Source: a virus. From it: 35,103 nucleotides of DNA. Each line of letters opens with the position of its first letter. Positions within the stretch are counted from its first letter, which is position 1. The position numbers and the translations under genes were made by a program. The stretch spans positions 1 through 35,103 of the IMG/VR virus record IMGVR_UViG_3300027833_000125; one strand, 5' to 3'. The notes beneath the pieces were generated by a model. The model was not told the DNA's origin, searched no databases, and worked only from the letters and a program-made list of their open reading frames with translations. Shown here piece after piece: positions 13,121 to 20,111 of this stretch.

Positions 13121-13338
13121 ACAACAGTTTATCTTATTGCGATTATATCGCGCATACAGTAGTGAAACCCGCACTAGACGTTGATGTAAAAGACACTGGC
13201 GGCACTTTATCTGCAGTAAGTAAAATACACATGGATCTAGCTAAAGAAGGTTGGATGCAGACTACTAAGCGCTCTATTGAAGTGACTGATGTGAATGGTA
13301 GAGAGTATAAAATTACCATTGAAGACATCACAAAATAA
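13117..13338 (+). CDS. Small hypothetical early protein (73 aa)
   Basis: This 73-residue protein starts at ATG 13117 behind a GAGG site; the longer frame from 13090 lies inside the SWIM gene without one. It contains YCDYIAHTVVKPALDV, a central helix (AVSKIHMDLAKEGW) and a C-terminal beta pair (SIEVTDVNGREYKITIED). No family is recognised. It is the last gene of the promoter 3 operon; promoter 4 begins 13 bases after its stop. Confidence 0.65.
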   Translation: MNNSLSYCDYIAHTVVKPALDVDVKDTGGTLSAVSKIHMDLAKEGWMQTTKRSIEVTDVNGREYKITIEDITK

Positions 13339-13351
13339 TTGCAGAAAAGTG

Positions 13352-13380
13352 TTGACAAAGGTGTTCAGCCGTAGTATAAT
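13352..13380 (+). promoter_or_regulatory. Early sigma70-type promoter 4
   Basis: TTGACA (13352-13357), a 17-base spacer, then TATAAT (13375-13380) followed by ATACCTATATTAA. Together with its leader it is nearly a copy of the promoter 3 region. Confidence 0.9.
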
Positions 13381-13411
13381 ATACCTATATTAAATGATAA
13401 GGATTTAAATT

Positions 13412-13690
13412 ATGAATAGAATTGAGATGATCAAAGCGGCCGCAGAGAAAGGTCAAATTAAGAAAGCAATCGGAAACGTTGCTATTAGAAAGAAGTCGAT
13501 CAAAGAAGAAATGAAGCTTCACAAGAAATTGACTAAGTCAATGAAAAAAGCAGGCCATCAAGCTCCATCAAGTTTGGAGGCATTTACGCCAGAGAATATG
13601 TACTACACCGACAAAGAGACCCAAGAGTATTTGGCAGGTAGTTCCATAATGGAAACATATGAATCTATGAGAAGTCAAGATGACTACTAA
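13412..13690 (+). CDS. Small basic hypothetical early protein (92 aa)
   Basis: This 92-residue protein is strongly basic in its first 50 residues (KKSIKEEMKLHKKLTKSMKK), predicted helical and probably nucleic-acid or ribosome interacting. It ends in an acidic, Tyr-containing tail (ENMYYTDKETQEYL, then SQDDY). No family is recognised. AAGGA precedes the ATG. It is the first gene of the promoter 4 operon and overlaps the following small gene by 11 bases. Confidence 0.65.
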   Translation: MNRIEMIKAAAEKGQIKKAIGNVAIRKKSIKEEMKLHKKLTKSMKKAGHQAPSSLEAFTPENMYYTDKETQEYLAGSSIMETYESMRSQDDY

Positions 13691-13844
13691 AATAAAAGAC
13701 ACACCTCCCAAGATGCAGATTATTGTAAGATTAAATGCATTAAAACGTGCTGAGAAAGCAGCAAAGAATCCTGAATTTAAGAAGCTTTGGAAAGAGAAAA
13801 GGATTGCTCTTATAGCTAAAGATGTGGAGACACTAAGATGGTAA
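13680..13844 (+). CDS. Very small basic hypothetical protein (54 aa)
   Basis: This 54-residue Lys-rich frame lies between two better defined genes and overlaps both (11 bases before, 7 bases after). It reads MTTKIKDTPPKMQIIVRLNA, then a helical block with AEKAAKNPEFKKLWKEKRIA, ending TLRW. The tight packing and coding-like composition support it. No family is recognised. Confidence 0.55.
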   Translation: MTTKIKDTPPKMQIIVRLNALKRAEKAAKNPEFKKLWKEKRIALIAKDVETLRW

Positions 13845-14056
13845 TGGATATATTGCAGATATTGGCAGCAGTAGGTTTTATAACTGCTATGTTCTTGTTT
13901 GTTTATATTGGTCAACACATACAAGAAGAGAAACATCAAGGCAAAGGCCTTCCCATGATGTGGGAACCAGATGGACTTTGGTCTAGGTGTTTTAAAAAAA
14001 CAAGAAAGACATTTGACAAATCGGATATTAAATACCGAGATGGGGACAACACATGA
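13838..14056 (+). CDS. Small single-pass membrane protein (72 aa)
   Basis: This 72-residue protein has an N-terminal hydrophobic helix (about 5-25, LQILAAVGFITAMFLFVYIG) followed by a hydrophilic cytoplasmic-looking tail with PMMWEPDGLWSRCFKKTRK. ATG 13838 is chosen because GGAG at 13826-13829 is eight bases upstream; a second in-frame ATG at 13844 is possible. No family is recognised. It is an early gene of the promoter 4 operon, overlapping both neighbours. Confidence 0.6.
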   Translation: MVMDILQILAAVGFITAMFLFVYIGQHIQEEKHQGKGLPMMWEPDGLWSRCFKKTRKTFDKSDIKYRDGDNT

Positions 14057-14271
14057 AAACTAATTATATGGAACGGGTAACCTATCAAGGCCGTGAAGGT
14101 AGAAAGGCCACGGTGGTACGAACATCAGGCCTTGAGGATAACAGCTTCGGTTGTAAATTCTATATCGGAGACGACTATCTCGGCATTGAATGGTATGAAG
14201 ATAAGACAGAACTTTATGCCGAGAATGCTGCAGAGAATTTCATAAAGGGTATTAAAGAATACGCCCAATAA
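14053..14271 (+). CDS. Small hypothetical early protein (72 aa)
   Basis: This 72-residue protein has beta-type N-terminal strands (ERVTYQGREGRKATVVRT; CKFYIGDDYLGIEWY) and a C-terminal helix (AENAAENFIKGIKEYAQ). It looks like a compact alpha/beta domain, but I do not recognise it. It overlaps the membrane protein gene by four bases (ATGA) and ends the promoter 4 operon, just before an inverted repeat. Confidence 0.65.
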   Translation: MKTNYMERVTYQGREGRKATVVRTSGLEDNSFGCKFYIGDDYLGIEWYEDKTELYAENAAENFIKGIKEYAQ

Positions 14272-14276
14272 GTTTT

Positions 14277-14333
14277 GTCAACCCTCTGATGACGCAGTTC
14301 TACTCCTTATCAGAATGTCGTCAGGGGGTTGAC
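14277..14333 (+). repeat. Long imperfect inverted repeat overlapping the -35 box of early promoter 5
   Basis: The left arm GTCAACCCTCTGATGACG (14277-14294) pairs with the right arm CGTCAGGGGGTTGAC (14319-14333) with one mismatch and a three-base bulge, around a 24-base loop that itself holds short TTCT and AGAA arms. No T-run follows, so it is not a simple terminator. The right arm contains five of the six -35 bases of promoter 5. Confidence 0.65.
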
Positions 14334-14357
14334 ATATTAATAAAAATGTGTTATAAT
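14329..14357 (+). promoter_or_regulatory. Early sigma70-type promoter 5
   Basis: TTGACA (14329-14334), a 17-base spacer, then TATAAT (14352-14357) followed by ATACATAT. It drives the 391-residue gene and probably gp33, dsbA and gp59 behind it. The -35 box lies in an inverted repeat arm. Confidence 0.9.
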
Positions 14358-14384
14358 ATACATATATCACATAAGGAGTAAAGT

Positions 14385-15560
14385 ATGGTAAGTAAAACAT
14401 TAGAGAAGGCCCGAGTAAAGGGCCGCAAAAACAGAGTCACTATTGACGACAAGTACATGGGCCCAGAACCATGGTGGGATGAAAATACACCACCACCGAC
14501 AGATGAATCTGCTCGTAAATCAGCATGGGCACAAGGCGCTCAATGGTACAATTACTATTCAAAACCAAAAGACTATAGTGCGACTACTTTAAAGTATGCC
14601 AAAGAAGCATTGAACTTTGATAAAGAACAGATCAGTGCTCTCAAGGCAGTAAGTGATTGGGAACTAAACTATGGTGTAGGTGCCATGACCCGATTACACT
14701 ACCGTGGTTGGAATCATGAAGATGTCTACCTAGAAAGAGTTTCTAAACATTTAAATGCAATGGTCATTAAGGGTAGAGAAGTAACCGTAGAGAAGAAAGA
14801 AGTTGCAGCTGTTGCAGCACCCCTTATAAGTCCAGCACAAAGGTCCTACAATAACATGATGGATACTATTCATGCTGACTGGGATGATGTTGTAATTAAT
14901 GCTTGGATGGAAGGTAACTTCAAACCAGAATTTAATGTGTATGACCTATGGAAAAAGCATGGTCTTAAAAGTAACGTAGTGAATGCATTCAAAGCCAAGG
15001 TTCAATTTGAATATGACTTAGTGTCAGATGCTTACAATAAGAACTGTGAGCAAGCGGTTGAAGCATACTCTCATATATCACCAAGGCGGCAGAAGAAGAT
15101 GCTGAACTTAATGGATGTTATCTTTGCTGACCTAGAGAAGTTAAAGACCAGTTTCAAAGCTGTTAAGATACCTAGAGCTAAGAAACCTAAATCAACCGAT
15201 GCCCAAGTTGCTAAGTTACAGTACTTGCAGGAACACATCGAGTCCAAAGTCACTTCTATTAACCCAGTACTAATACCGACTAAAGAGATGTTATGGGTCT
15301 ACAACACTAAGCAGAAGGTGTTGACACAGTATGTAACTACGTCTACTAAGGGCTTTGAGGTAAGTGGAACTTCCATTAAGAACTTTGATGATAACCTATC
15401 CAAAACATCTAGGTTACGAAAGCCTCAGGATGTATTACCAGAAGTATTAAAACTCACCCCCAAACAGATGGACAAGAGAGTCTGGGATAAACTCACCACT
15501 AAGATAAGTGTGCCAAACGGTCGGATCAATAAAGACTGTGTACTACTTAGGGTAATATAA
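14385..15560 (+). CDS. Hypothetical early protein (391 aa)
   Basis: This 391-residue soluble, basic protein is preceded by AAGGAG. Its N-terminus is Lys/Arg-rich (KARVKGRKNRVTIDDKY) and then has PEPWWDENTPPPTDESARKS and WAQGAQWYNYYSKPKDY. Helical regions follow (YAKEALNFDKEQISALKAV), and a C-terminal half rich in Lys and Thr contains SPRRQKKMLNLMDVIFADLE. No known catalytic motif is apparent. Proteins opening with a similar WW-x-x-x-P and WYNYY arrangement occur in other marine T4-like phages as far as I remember, without function. Its position directly upstream of gp33-dsbA-gp59 suggests a nucleic-acid-related role, which is inference. Confidence 0.8.
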   Translation: MVSKTLEKARVKGRKNRVTIDDKYMGPEPWWDENTPPPTDESARKSAWAQGAQWYNYYSKPKDYSATTLKYAKEALNFDKEQISALKAVSDWELNYGVGAMTRLHYRGWNHEDVYLERVSKHLNAMVIKGREVTVEKKEVAAVAAPLISPAQRSYNNMMDTIHADWDDVVINAWMEGNFKPEFNVYDLWKKHGLKSNVVNAFKAKVQFEYDLVSDAYNKNCEQAVEAYSHISPRRQKKMLNLMDVIFADLEKLKTSFKAVKIPRAKKPKSTDAQVAKLQYLQEHIESKVTSINPVLIPTKEMLWVYNTKQKVLTQYVTTSTKGFEVSGTSIKNFDDNLSKTSRLRKPQDVLPEVLKLTPKQMDKRVWDKLTTKISVPNGRINKDCVLLRVI

Positions 15561-15567
15561 GGAATAT

Positions 15568-15804
15568 ATGATTGAACAAAAGATTATGACGAGGAAGAGG
15601 TTCTCTACTGCGGTAGAAGGACTTGTTGCAAAGAGTAGGGATCTGTCTTATATAGAGGCAGCTGCTTACATCATAGAAGAACGAGGGATGGATTTTAAAA
15701 GTTTAAACAGACTTTTATCTGACTCCCTTAAACAAAAGATCGAGGCAGAAGCTACCGATTTAAACTTGCTTAGAGTTAAGCAAACTAATAAACTACCAAT
15801 ATAG
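15568..15804 (+). CDS. 33: gp33-like late-transcription co-activator
   Basis: This 78-residue protein contains MTRKRFSTAVEGLVAKSRDL, then SYIEAAAYIIEERGMDF and an acidic-basic end with IEAEATDLNLL. The FS-x-x-VE-x-x-V ... SYIEA-x-x-x-I-x-EE ... I-x-x-EA-x-x-x-NLL pattern matches gp33 of marine T4-like phages as I recall it. gp33 binds the flap of host RNA polymerase and links it to the sliding clamp for late transcription from TATAAATA promoters. The gene order 33-dsbA next to 59 and 32 mirrors T4 (59-33-dsbA-32) and strengthens the call. It starts seven bases after the 391-residue gene. Confidence 0.75.
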   Translation: MIEQKIMTRKRFSTAVEGLVAKSRDLSYIEAAAYIIEERGMDFKSLNRLLSDSLKQKIEAEATDLNLLRVKQTNKLPI

Positions 15805-15813
15805 GAAAATATT

Positions 15814-16074
15814 ATGAGTAATGTGATTATACCTTCATCTCCCGAAGACAAGAAGCGCATCAAGGATTGTGTTATTGAGATCAGTAATGCAAAAACCCTA
15901 ATGGAAGCACAGCGTGACTTCATTAAAGAAGCCATTAATTCTTGTGCAGAGGATGTTGAAGTTGATAAGAAGCATCTTAAAAAGATGGCAGATATCTACC
16001 ACAAACAAAACTTACTAGAAGTAGTAGGTGCGGTAGAAGATGTTGAAGCCTTATATGAGAGTGTAATGGCGTAA
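15814..16074 (+). CDS. dsbA: DsbA-like double-stranded DNA-binding protein (T4 type)
   Basis: This 86-residue protein is the length of T4 DsbA (89). The second half, VDKKHLKKMADIYHKQN and then EDVEALYESVMA, aligns with T4 DsbA VDGKMFNRLLALYHKDN and EEVVELYDTVF. In T4 the protein binds double-stranded DNA and stimulates late transcription. This is not the unrelated bacterial disulfide oxidoreductase of the same name. It lies between gp33 and gp59, with nine bases before it and a TAATG overlap after it. Confidence 0.75.
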   Translation: MSNVIIPSSPEDKKRIKDCVIEISNAKTLMEAQRDFIKEAINSCAEDVEVDKKHLKKMADIYHKQNLLEVVGAVEDVEALYESVMA

Positions 16075-16661
16075 TGATAGACCCTTTTGATTCTTATAAG
16101 TTATATAACGCACTCAAGCTTCACTTTGAAACTGATGGGTACGATGCAATCAAATATAATTATAAATCAAATGTGTCTGCTCAATCCTTTTTTAAGAGAA
16201 GGGATAAGTACTTCTTTGCTAAAGTGGCAAAGAACTATGAGAAGGATTTGTTAACATACTTTGTATCCAACTTCAAAAATGGAGTTGGTTATGTAGGTGA
16301 TATGATTAATGAAGACGGACAAAAGAATTATTTAGATCATAAGAGAATACAAGAATCAATACATCGTGTGTTTTCAATTGATATAAATATAATTAATGAA
16401 CAGGGTTTAATGTTTGATCAGAACTTTAAGAGTGAAGACGGACAGCTACCCTTGGTCATTAAGTTATGGATGCAGGAAGAAATTAGTTTAGAGACTGTTG
16501 TTATTCTGAATTCCATATTTGGGTTTATTGGAAAGGAATCTGTGAAGATAACAGACACCATTGTGTGGCCTGATACTAAACGGAAGATTGAAAAGTACAC
16601 CCCATTTGTAAATTATAACAGAGATAAATGCATGAAGTTGTTGACAAATGTGTTTGTTTGA
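16074..16661 (+). CDS. 59: gp59-like replicative helicase loader
   Basis: This 195-residue protein is close to T4 gp59 (217). The N-terminal domain has YDAIKYNY (23-30) and KRRDKYFFAK (41-50), matching T4 YDVIKYNW and KRRDKYFF. Conserved later blocks are FVSNF, then LETVVILNSIFGFI and IVWPDTKRKIEKY, matching the T4 order FETFILLDSFL and NLVWNNYSIKLKAY. gp59 binds fork DNA and gp32 and loads the gp41 helicase for recombination-dependent replication. The gp32 promoter begins within its last codons (the -35 box overlaps the 3' end). Confidence 0.88.
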   Translation: MIDPFDSYKLYNALKLHFETDGYDAIKYNYKSNVSAQSFFKRRDKYFFAKVAKNYEKDLLTYFVSNFKNGVGYVGDMINEDGQKNYLDHKRIQESIHRVFSIDINIINEQGLMFDQNFKSEDGQLPLVIKLWMQEEISLETVVILNSIFGFIGKESVKITDTIVWPDTKRKIEKYTPFVNYNRDKCMKLLTNVFV

Positions 16662-16669
16662 TGTATAAT
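16641..16669 (+). promoter_or_regulatory. Early sigma70-type promoter 6 (gp32)
   Basis: TTGACA (16641-16646), a 17-base spacer, then TATAAT (16664-16669) followed by ATAC. The promoter overlaps the gp59 stop region, leaving a leader of about 80 bases before gp32, long enough for autogenous translational control as known for T4 gene 32. Confidence 0.88.
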
Positions 16670-16755
16670 ATACTTATAATTATGAATAAAGTGAAATACA
16701 ATAGAAACGGCAATACTGCCGTAATACAATGCATATACAACGGAGAAAATATACA

Positions 16756-17664
16756 ATGTCATTTGCAAACCTAAAGAGCTCACGAGGCTCGTCAATCGAC
16801 AAACTCGTAAAAGCTGCGGAAGCAGTATCTACTAAAACAGATTCAAAATCCGGTTACGGTGATGATAGGTTTTGGAAACCAACCAGAGATAAAGCAGGAA
16901 ACGGTTATGCCGTAGTCCGATTATTGCCCTGTCAAGAAGGCGAAGACCTTCCTTGGGTAAGATATTGGGATCACGGATTTAAAGGTCCTACTGGTCTTTG
17001 GTATATTGAAAACTCTTTAACTTCAATTGGTCAAGATGATCCTGTAAGTGAATCTAACGGTTTACTTTGGAACTCTGGACGTGATGAAGATAAGAACATT
17101 GCTAGAGATAGAAAGCGTAGGTTACACTATGTAAGTAATATCCTAGTTGTTTCAGATCCTAGTAATCCAGCGAATGAAGGTAAAGTATTCCTTTATAAGT
17201 TCGGTAAGAAAATCTTTGATAAGATTATGGAATCAATGCAGCCTGCATTTGAGGACGAGACTCCTATCAATCCTTACGACTTCTGGGAAGGTGCTGAGTT
17301 TAAAATTAAGATCCGTAAAGTAGAAGGATGGGTAAACTATGATAAGTCAGAGTTTGCTAAACAGTCCGCACTATATGATGGTGATGAAGAACGATTAGAA
17401 GAGGTATACGGTAAACTGTATTCTCTACAAGATTTCCTCAAGCCTGAGAACTACAAAACTTATGATGAACTTAAAGCTAAAATGAATAAAGTTCTAGGTG
17501 TTGATGCCGGTGCTCCTTCAATGGATATGCCAGCAATGAATGTGGTTAATGAAACTCCAATGGCACAGACGGCAACAGCTGCTCCTGTCATGGAATCATC
17601 AGCCTCAAGTGATGATGAAGATGATACTTTATCCTACTTTGCTAAGTTGGCTAAAGAGAACTAA
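16756..17664 (+). CDS. 32: gp32-like single-stranded DNA-binding protein
   Basis: This 302-residue protein matches T4 gp32 (301). The start is ATG 16756 with GGAG ten bases upstream; an upstream ATG at 16729 lies in the leader. The N-terminal basic LAST-like region is present (KSSRGSS), then the core: YAVVRLLPCQEG (51-62), DHGFKGPTGLWYIENS (72-87), a YVSNILVVSDPSNPANEGKV block, FGKKIFDKI and WEGAEFKIKI. The zinc site is not conserved: His73 remains but the three cysteines of T4 (77, 87, 90) are replaced (DDPVSESNG region), as in cyanomyophage relatives. The C-terminus is an acidic SSDDEDD tail for protein contacts. It ends at a strong terminator. Confidence 0.95.
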   Translation: MSFANLKSSRGSSIDKLVKAAEAVSTKTDSKSGYGDDRFWKPTRDKAGNGYAVVRLLPCQEGEDLPWVRYWDHGFKGPTGLWYIENSLTSIGQDDPVSESNGLLWNSGRDEDKNIARDRKRRLHYVSNILVVSDPSNPANEGKVFLYKFGKKIFDKIMESMQPAFEDETPINPYDFWEGAEFKIKIRKVEGWVNYDKSEFAKQSALYDGDEERLEEVYGKLYSLQDFLKPENYKTYDELKAKMNKVLGVDAGAPSMDMPAMNVVNETPMAQTATAAPVMESSASSDDEDDTLSYFAKLAKEN

Positions 17665-17702
17665 AGAATCCTTGCCTTAGGATAAACCTGTTATAGGTTA
17701 TA

Positions 17703-17729
17703 GGGGACTCTTCGGAGTCCCTTTTTTTT
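17703..17729 (+). terminator. Rho-independent terminator after gp32
   Basis: A 7-bp GC-rich stem GGGACTC/GAGTCCC closed by a stable TTCG tetraloop is followed by eight T residues. It terminates the + strand gp32 transcript. On the - strand no T-run follows the hairpin. The stop codon of the converging tape measure gene (17728-17730) lies in the end of the T-run. Confidence 0.95.
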
Positions 17730-19587
17730 ATCTACTGGCTAATGCTTCTCTACTTCTATTAGGTTTCTGTGGTACTATATTATATGTATCCCCACCCCTA
17801 GTACTAGAGTTATCTGATGATACAGCATTTACTGTTGAACCACCAGATTGATTTGCTGCACTTCTGAGCTCTACATTCTGTGCTGATACCGTCATTAACT
17901 CAACACCTACAGATTGTTTATCCGCAGCTACATCATTACCTCCAGCACTCATATTTAAAGAACCTTGTAGTTTAGTAATACTAGCAACGGCCGCATCTAT
18001 ATCGGATTCCATGTTCTTTAGGCCGACGTATTCTATCTTGGATCCAAATATTCCATTATCATCTGTTCCACCAACTATAGCATATTCCATTGCTTTTGTT
18101 GCCATAGTTAATTCTTCAGCAAACTTTTGAGCATTGAAATCTACAGATCCTATACTACCGAATCTTTCTAGTACATCGGCAAATCTTCCAAATGCTTCAG
18201 TACCTTTATCAATATCAGCAGATCTTTCTCCTACCTTTAGTGCTGCCTCTATAGGTGAATCATCGCCGCTAAAGAACCCTACAATAGCAGATGCTCCTGC
18301 ACCTAAAGCTCCTATGAATTGGCCAGCACCAAATGCCGCCAGGCCAGCACCAAGACTTGCCAGTGTAGCTACTGTTGCATCCATTTGATCTAGGTTACCC
18401 AAACCACCAATGTCTAGTAGAGAGGCGACTTCATTTTTAACGGATTCACCTGACATTACTGCATCACCAGTACCGGCAAAGAATGAACCTATACCAAATG
18501 CACCAAGGCCGGCGCCAAGAGCTGCAAGAGTACCTACTGCGGTCTTAACACCATCACCAGTAGCATTTGGATCTTCTGCTATAGAAAGTAAATGTCCTAC
18601 GGTGTCTAGTATTGCTTCACCCTGTCCTTCATGTGAACCTTTAGCAAAGAAAGAACCAACACCAAATGCACCAAGACCTAAACCTAAATCAACTAAATCA
18701 TCCTTAACTGCTTTACCCGAACCTATGTTTGGATCTTGGCCGATAGATAGTAGAGTTGACACCGAAGCCTTAACACTAGCAGCATTCTCGGCCGAAGAAG
18801 CCTTAGAGAAGAACTCACCAACACCAAATGCAAGAAGTCCAGCACCTAAAACACCTAGTGTTCCTCCAACCCTAAGCGCATCACCCTCTTCGCCTGGTAT
18901 TTGAGCTATACTTAGATATGTAGCTACTGCAGCTTTAACTTCTTTAGCAGTATCATCAGACGCGGCCTTGGCAAAGAATGCCCCGACTCCGAATGCCCCA
19001 AGGCCGATACCTATAGCAGTTAATGTACCAAACACTTGTGCTGCCGCAAATTCATCTGCTTCTAAATCTGCAATTCCTAATAGGTCTTCAACATTCTGGA
19101 CTATTTTCTTACCGTCCATATTCTCTATGGTCTTAATTAAGAATGCACTAGACGCAAATACAGCAGCGACACCTACAGCTGCAGCACCTACACCTAATCC
19201 AGCACCACCTAGCATTTTACCTATGCCGCCCATGGTTCCACCCGCAGATGAACCACTACTACTACCACTTGAATTTGGGATACCAGATGAACGCATTTCT
19301 TTTAATTCATCTCGGATTTCTTCAAAGATACTCGATCTTTCTTTTGATTCCTCTTGGTCACCTAGTTTATTGGCGTTCATTACTTCAAAGAAATTTTCAA
19401 AACCGGTATTAACACTATCACTCATATCCAAAGAAGCTTGTTGGATCTTTTTCATCTCCAATAAGTGTCTTCTAGTATTTCTACCATCACGTTCAATCTC
19501 TGCGGTAGAGGCGTTATTGGCCGTCATCAGTTCAACTAGTTGTTCTAAACTGGCGCCTTTCTCTGGTGGTGTAGGGTTATCTTTCAT
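17728..19587 (-). CDS. Tail tape measure protein with hydrophobic glycine repeats (gp29-like)
   Basis: This 619-residue protein is near the length of T4 gp29 (590). The N-terminal 100 residues are coiled-coil-like (HLLEMKKIQQ, EEIRDELKEM), followed by a Ser/Gly linker and a hydrophobic region. Five repeats of about 55 residues then carry LGAFGVGAFF-type motifs (196-205, 251-260, 304-313, 361-370, about 415-424), each followed by a hydrophilic helix and TYLSIAQ- or TLLSIGQ-like segments. Such repeated hydrophobic segments are typical of tape measure proteins that fill the tail tube and set its length. The position just downstream of gp26/gp51 and the EF-hand protein supports this. The C-terminal 150 residues are Ser/Asn-rich. 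Homology to gp29 itself is not visible by eye. Confidence 0.7.
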   Translation of the reverse strand: MKDNPTPPEKGASLEQLVELMTANNASTAEIERDGRNTRRHLLEMKKIQQASLDMSDSVNTGFENFFEVMNANKLGDQEESKERSSIFEEIRDELKEMRSSGIPNSSGSSSGSSAGGTMGGIGKMLGGAGLGVGAAAVGVAAVFASSAFLIKTIENMDGKKIVQNVEDLLGIADLEADEFAAAQVFGTLTAIGIGLGAFGVGAFFAKAASDDTAKEVKAAVATYLSIAQIPGEEGDALRVGGTLGVLGAGLLAFGVGEFFSKASSAENAASVKASVSTLLSIGQDPNIGSGKAVKDDLVDLGLGLGAFGVGSFFAKGSHEGQGEAILDTVGHLLSIAEDPNATGDGVKTAVGTLAALGAGLGAFGIGSFFAGTGDAVMSGESVKNEVASLLDIGGLGNLDQMDATVATLASLGAGLAAFGAGQFIGALGAGASAIVGFFSGDDSPIEAALKVGERSADIDKGTEAFGRFADVLERFGSIGSVDFNAQKFAEELTMATKAMEYAIVGGTDDNGIFGSKIEYVGLKNMESDIDAAVASITKLQGSLNMSAGGNDVAADKQSVGVELMTVSAQNVELRSAANQSGGSTVNAVSSDNSSTRGGDTYNIVPQKPNRSREALASR

Positions 19588-19596
19588 CGGTCATTC

Positions 19597-19911
19597 CTAT
19601 TTTTTAGTAAAGGCCTGTGCACCAAAGAAGGCTGCTACAATACCTGCTACGGCTACAAAGTATGTTGGTGCCATAGAACCCAGAGTTGACTGAGCTTCAT
19701 TCAATCCAGCAAATGATGCAAGAACGACTGCAAAGGGATATAACAATAGACCCCATAGGGCGAACCAAGTCATGTTCCTCTGCGCATCTCGCATAGCATC
19801 TTGGTCATCAAGTTCTTTACGCTTGAATTCCAAGTACATATCATGCTCTTCTTTAGATACTTTACCATCGCCATTAGTGTCTGCTGGATGAGTTTTATTT
19901 TCTTCTGTCAT
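19597..19911 (-). CDS. EF-hand membrane protein
   Basis: This 104-residue protein has a perfect EF-hand calcium loop at residues 11-22 (DTNGDGKVSKEE: D, N, D, K backbone position, S and E ligands in place), a charged helix (25-47) and two hydrophobic helices (about 48-68 and 82-101). A similar EF-hand plus two-helix gene is found near tail genes in cyanomyophages, as far as I recall. It could be a virion-associated calcium sensor or a tail-tip membrane component used at entry; both are conjecture. It sits between gp51 and the tape measure, nine bases before the latter. Confidence 0.8.
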   Translation of the reverse strand: MTEENKTHPADTNGDGKVSKEEHDMYLEFKRKELDDQDAMRDAQRNMTWFALWGLLLYPFAVVLASFAGLNEAQSTLGSMAPTYFVAVAGIVAAFFGAQAFTKK

Positions 19912-19929
19912 TACGTTCCTCTGTATCCA

Positions 19930-20061
19930 CTAAAGTTTGGATTTCTGTTTTTGTTTTAAATTTTCGTCTTCTATATACTGCTTCAATAGAGCAACATATA
20001 TCTGCCTCTCCCATGGTATCATATCTTCCAGTTCAGTTAAACTATAATGATGATGTTGCAT
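19930..20061 (-). CDS. 51: gp51-like baseplate hub assembly protein, probably expressed as a gp26-gp51 fusion
   Basis: This frame has no start until ATG at 20061-20059, giving 43 residues, MQHHHYSLTELEDMIPWERQ then IYVALLKQYIEDENL. But the frame is open back to 20124, adding HESLENFYQTNFAL, which looks like part of the same protein. The MQHH-x-YSLTELE-x-M-x-PWER-x-IYV pattern is characteristic of marine T4-like gp51. The extended frame begins at a run of eight U residues at the end of gp26, so a -1 frameshift product (about 299 residues) is more likely than independent initiation. The frame follows gp26 and precedes the EF-hand gene, as tail assembly chaperones precede tape measures. Confidence 0.7.
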   Translation of the reverse strand: MQHHHYSLTELEDMIPWERQIYVALLKQYIEDENLKQKQKSKL

Positions 20062-20082
20062 TAAAGCAAAGTTGGTTTGATA

Positions 20083-20099
20083 AAAGTTTTCTAAACTTT
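20083..20099 (-). other. Small AU-rich hairpin downstream of the slippery site
   Basis: On the - strand, AAAGTTT and AAACTTT form a perfect 7-bp stem with a three-base loop (AGA). It begins 18 bases after the U-run. It is weak thermodynamically and farther than the usual spacing for a frameshift stimulator, so its role is uncertain. Confidence 0.3.
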
Positions 20100-20111
20100 C
20101 ATGTGAGAGGC

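Noticed and set aside
15319-15324. TTGACA inside the 391-residue gene
   Set aside because: There is no TATAAT-like box about 17 bases downstream; it lies in coding sequence.
16382-16389. TATAAATA octamer inside gp59
   Set aside because: It lies in the middle of coding sequence far from a downstream start, and could encode conserved residues by chance in AT-rich DNA.
18968-19693. A 241-codon + strand frame antisense to the tape measure and EF-hand genes
   Set aside because: It is Pro/Ala/Ser-rich, an expected shadow of a Gly/Ala-rich repeat gene on the other strand, with no ribosome-binding site or recognisable domain.
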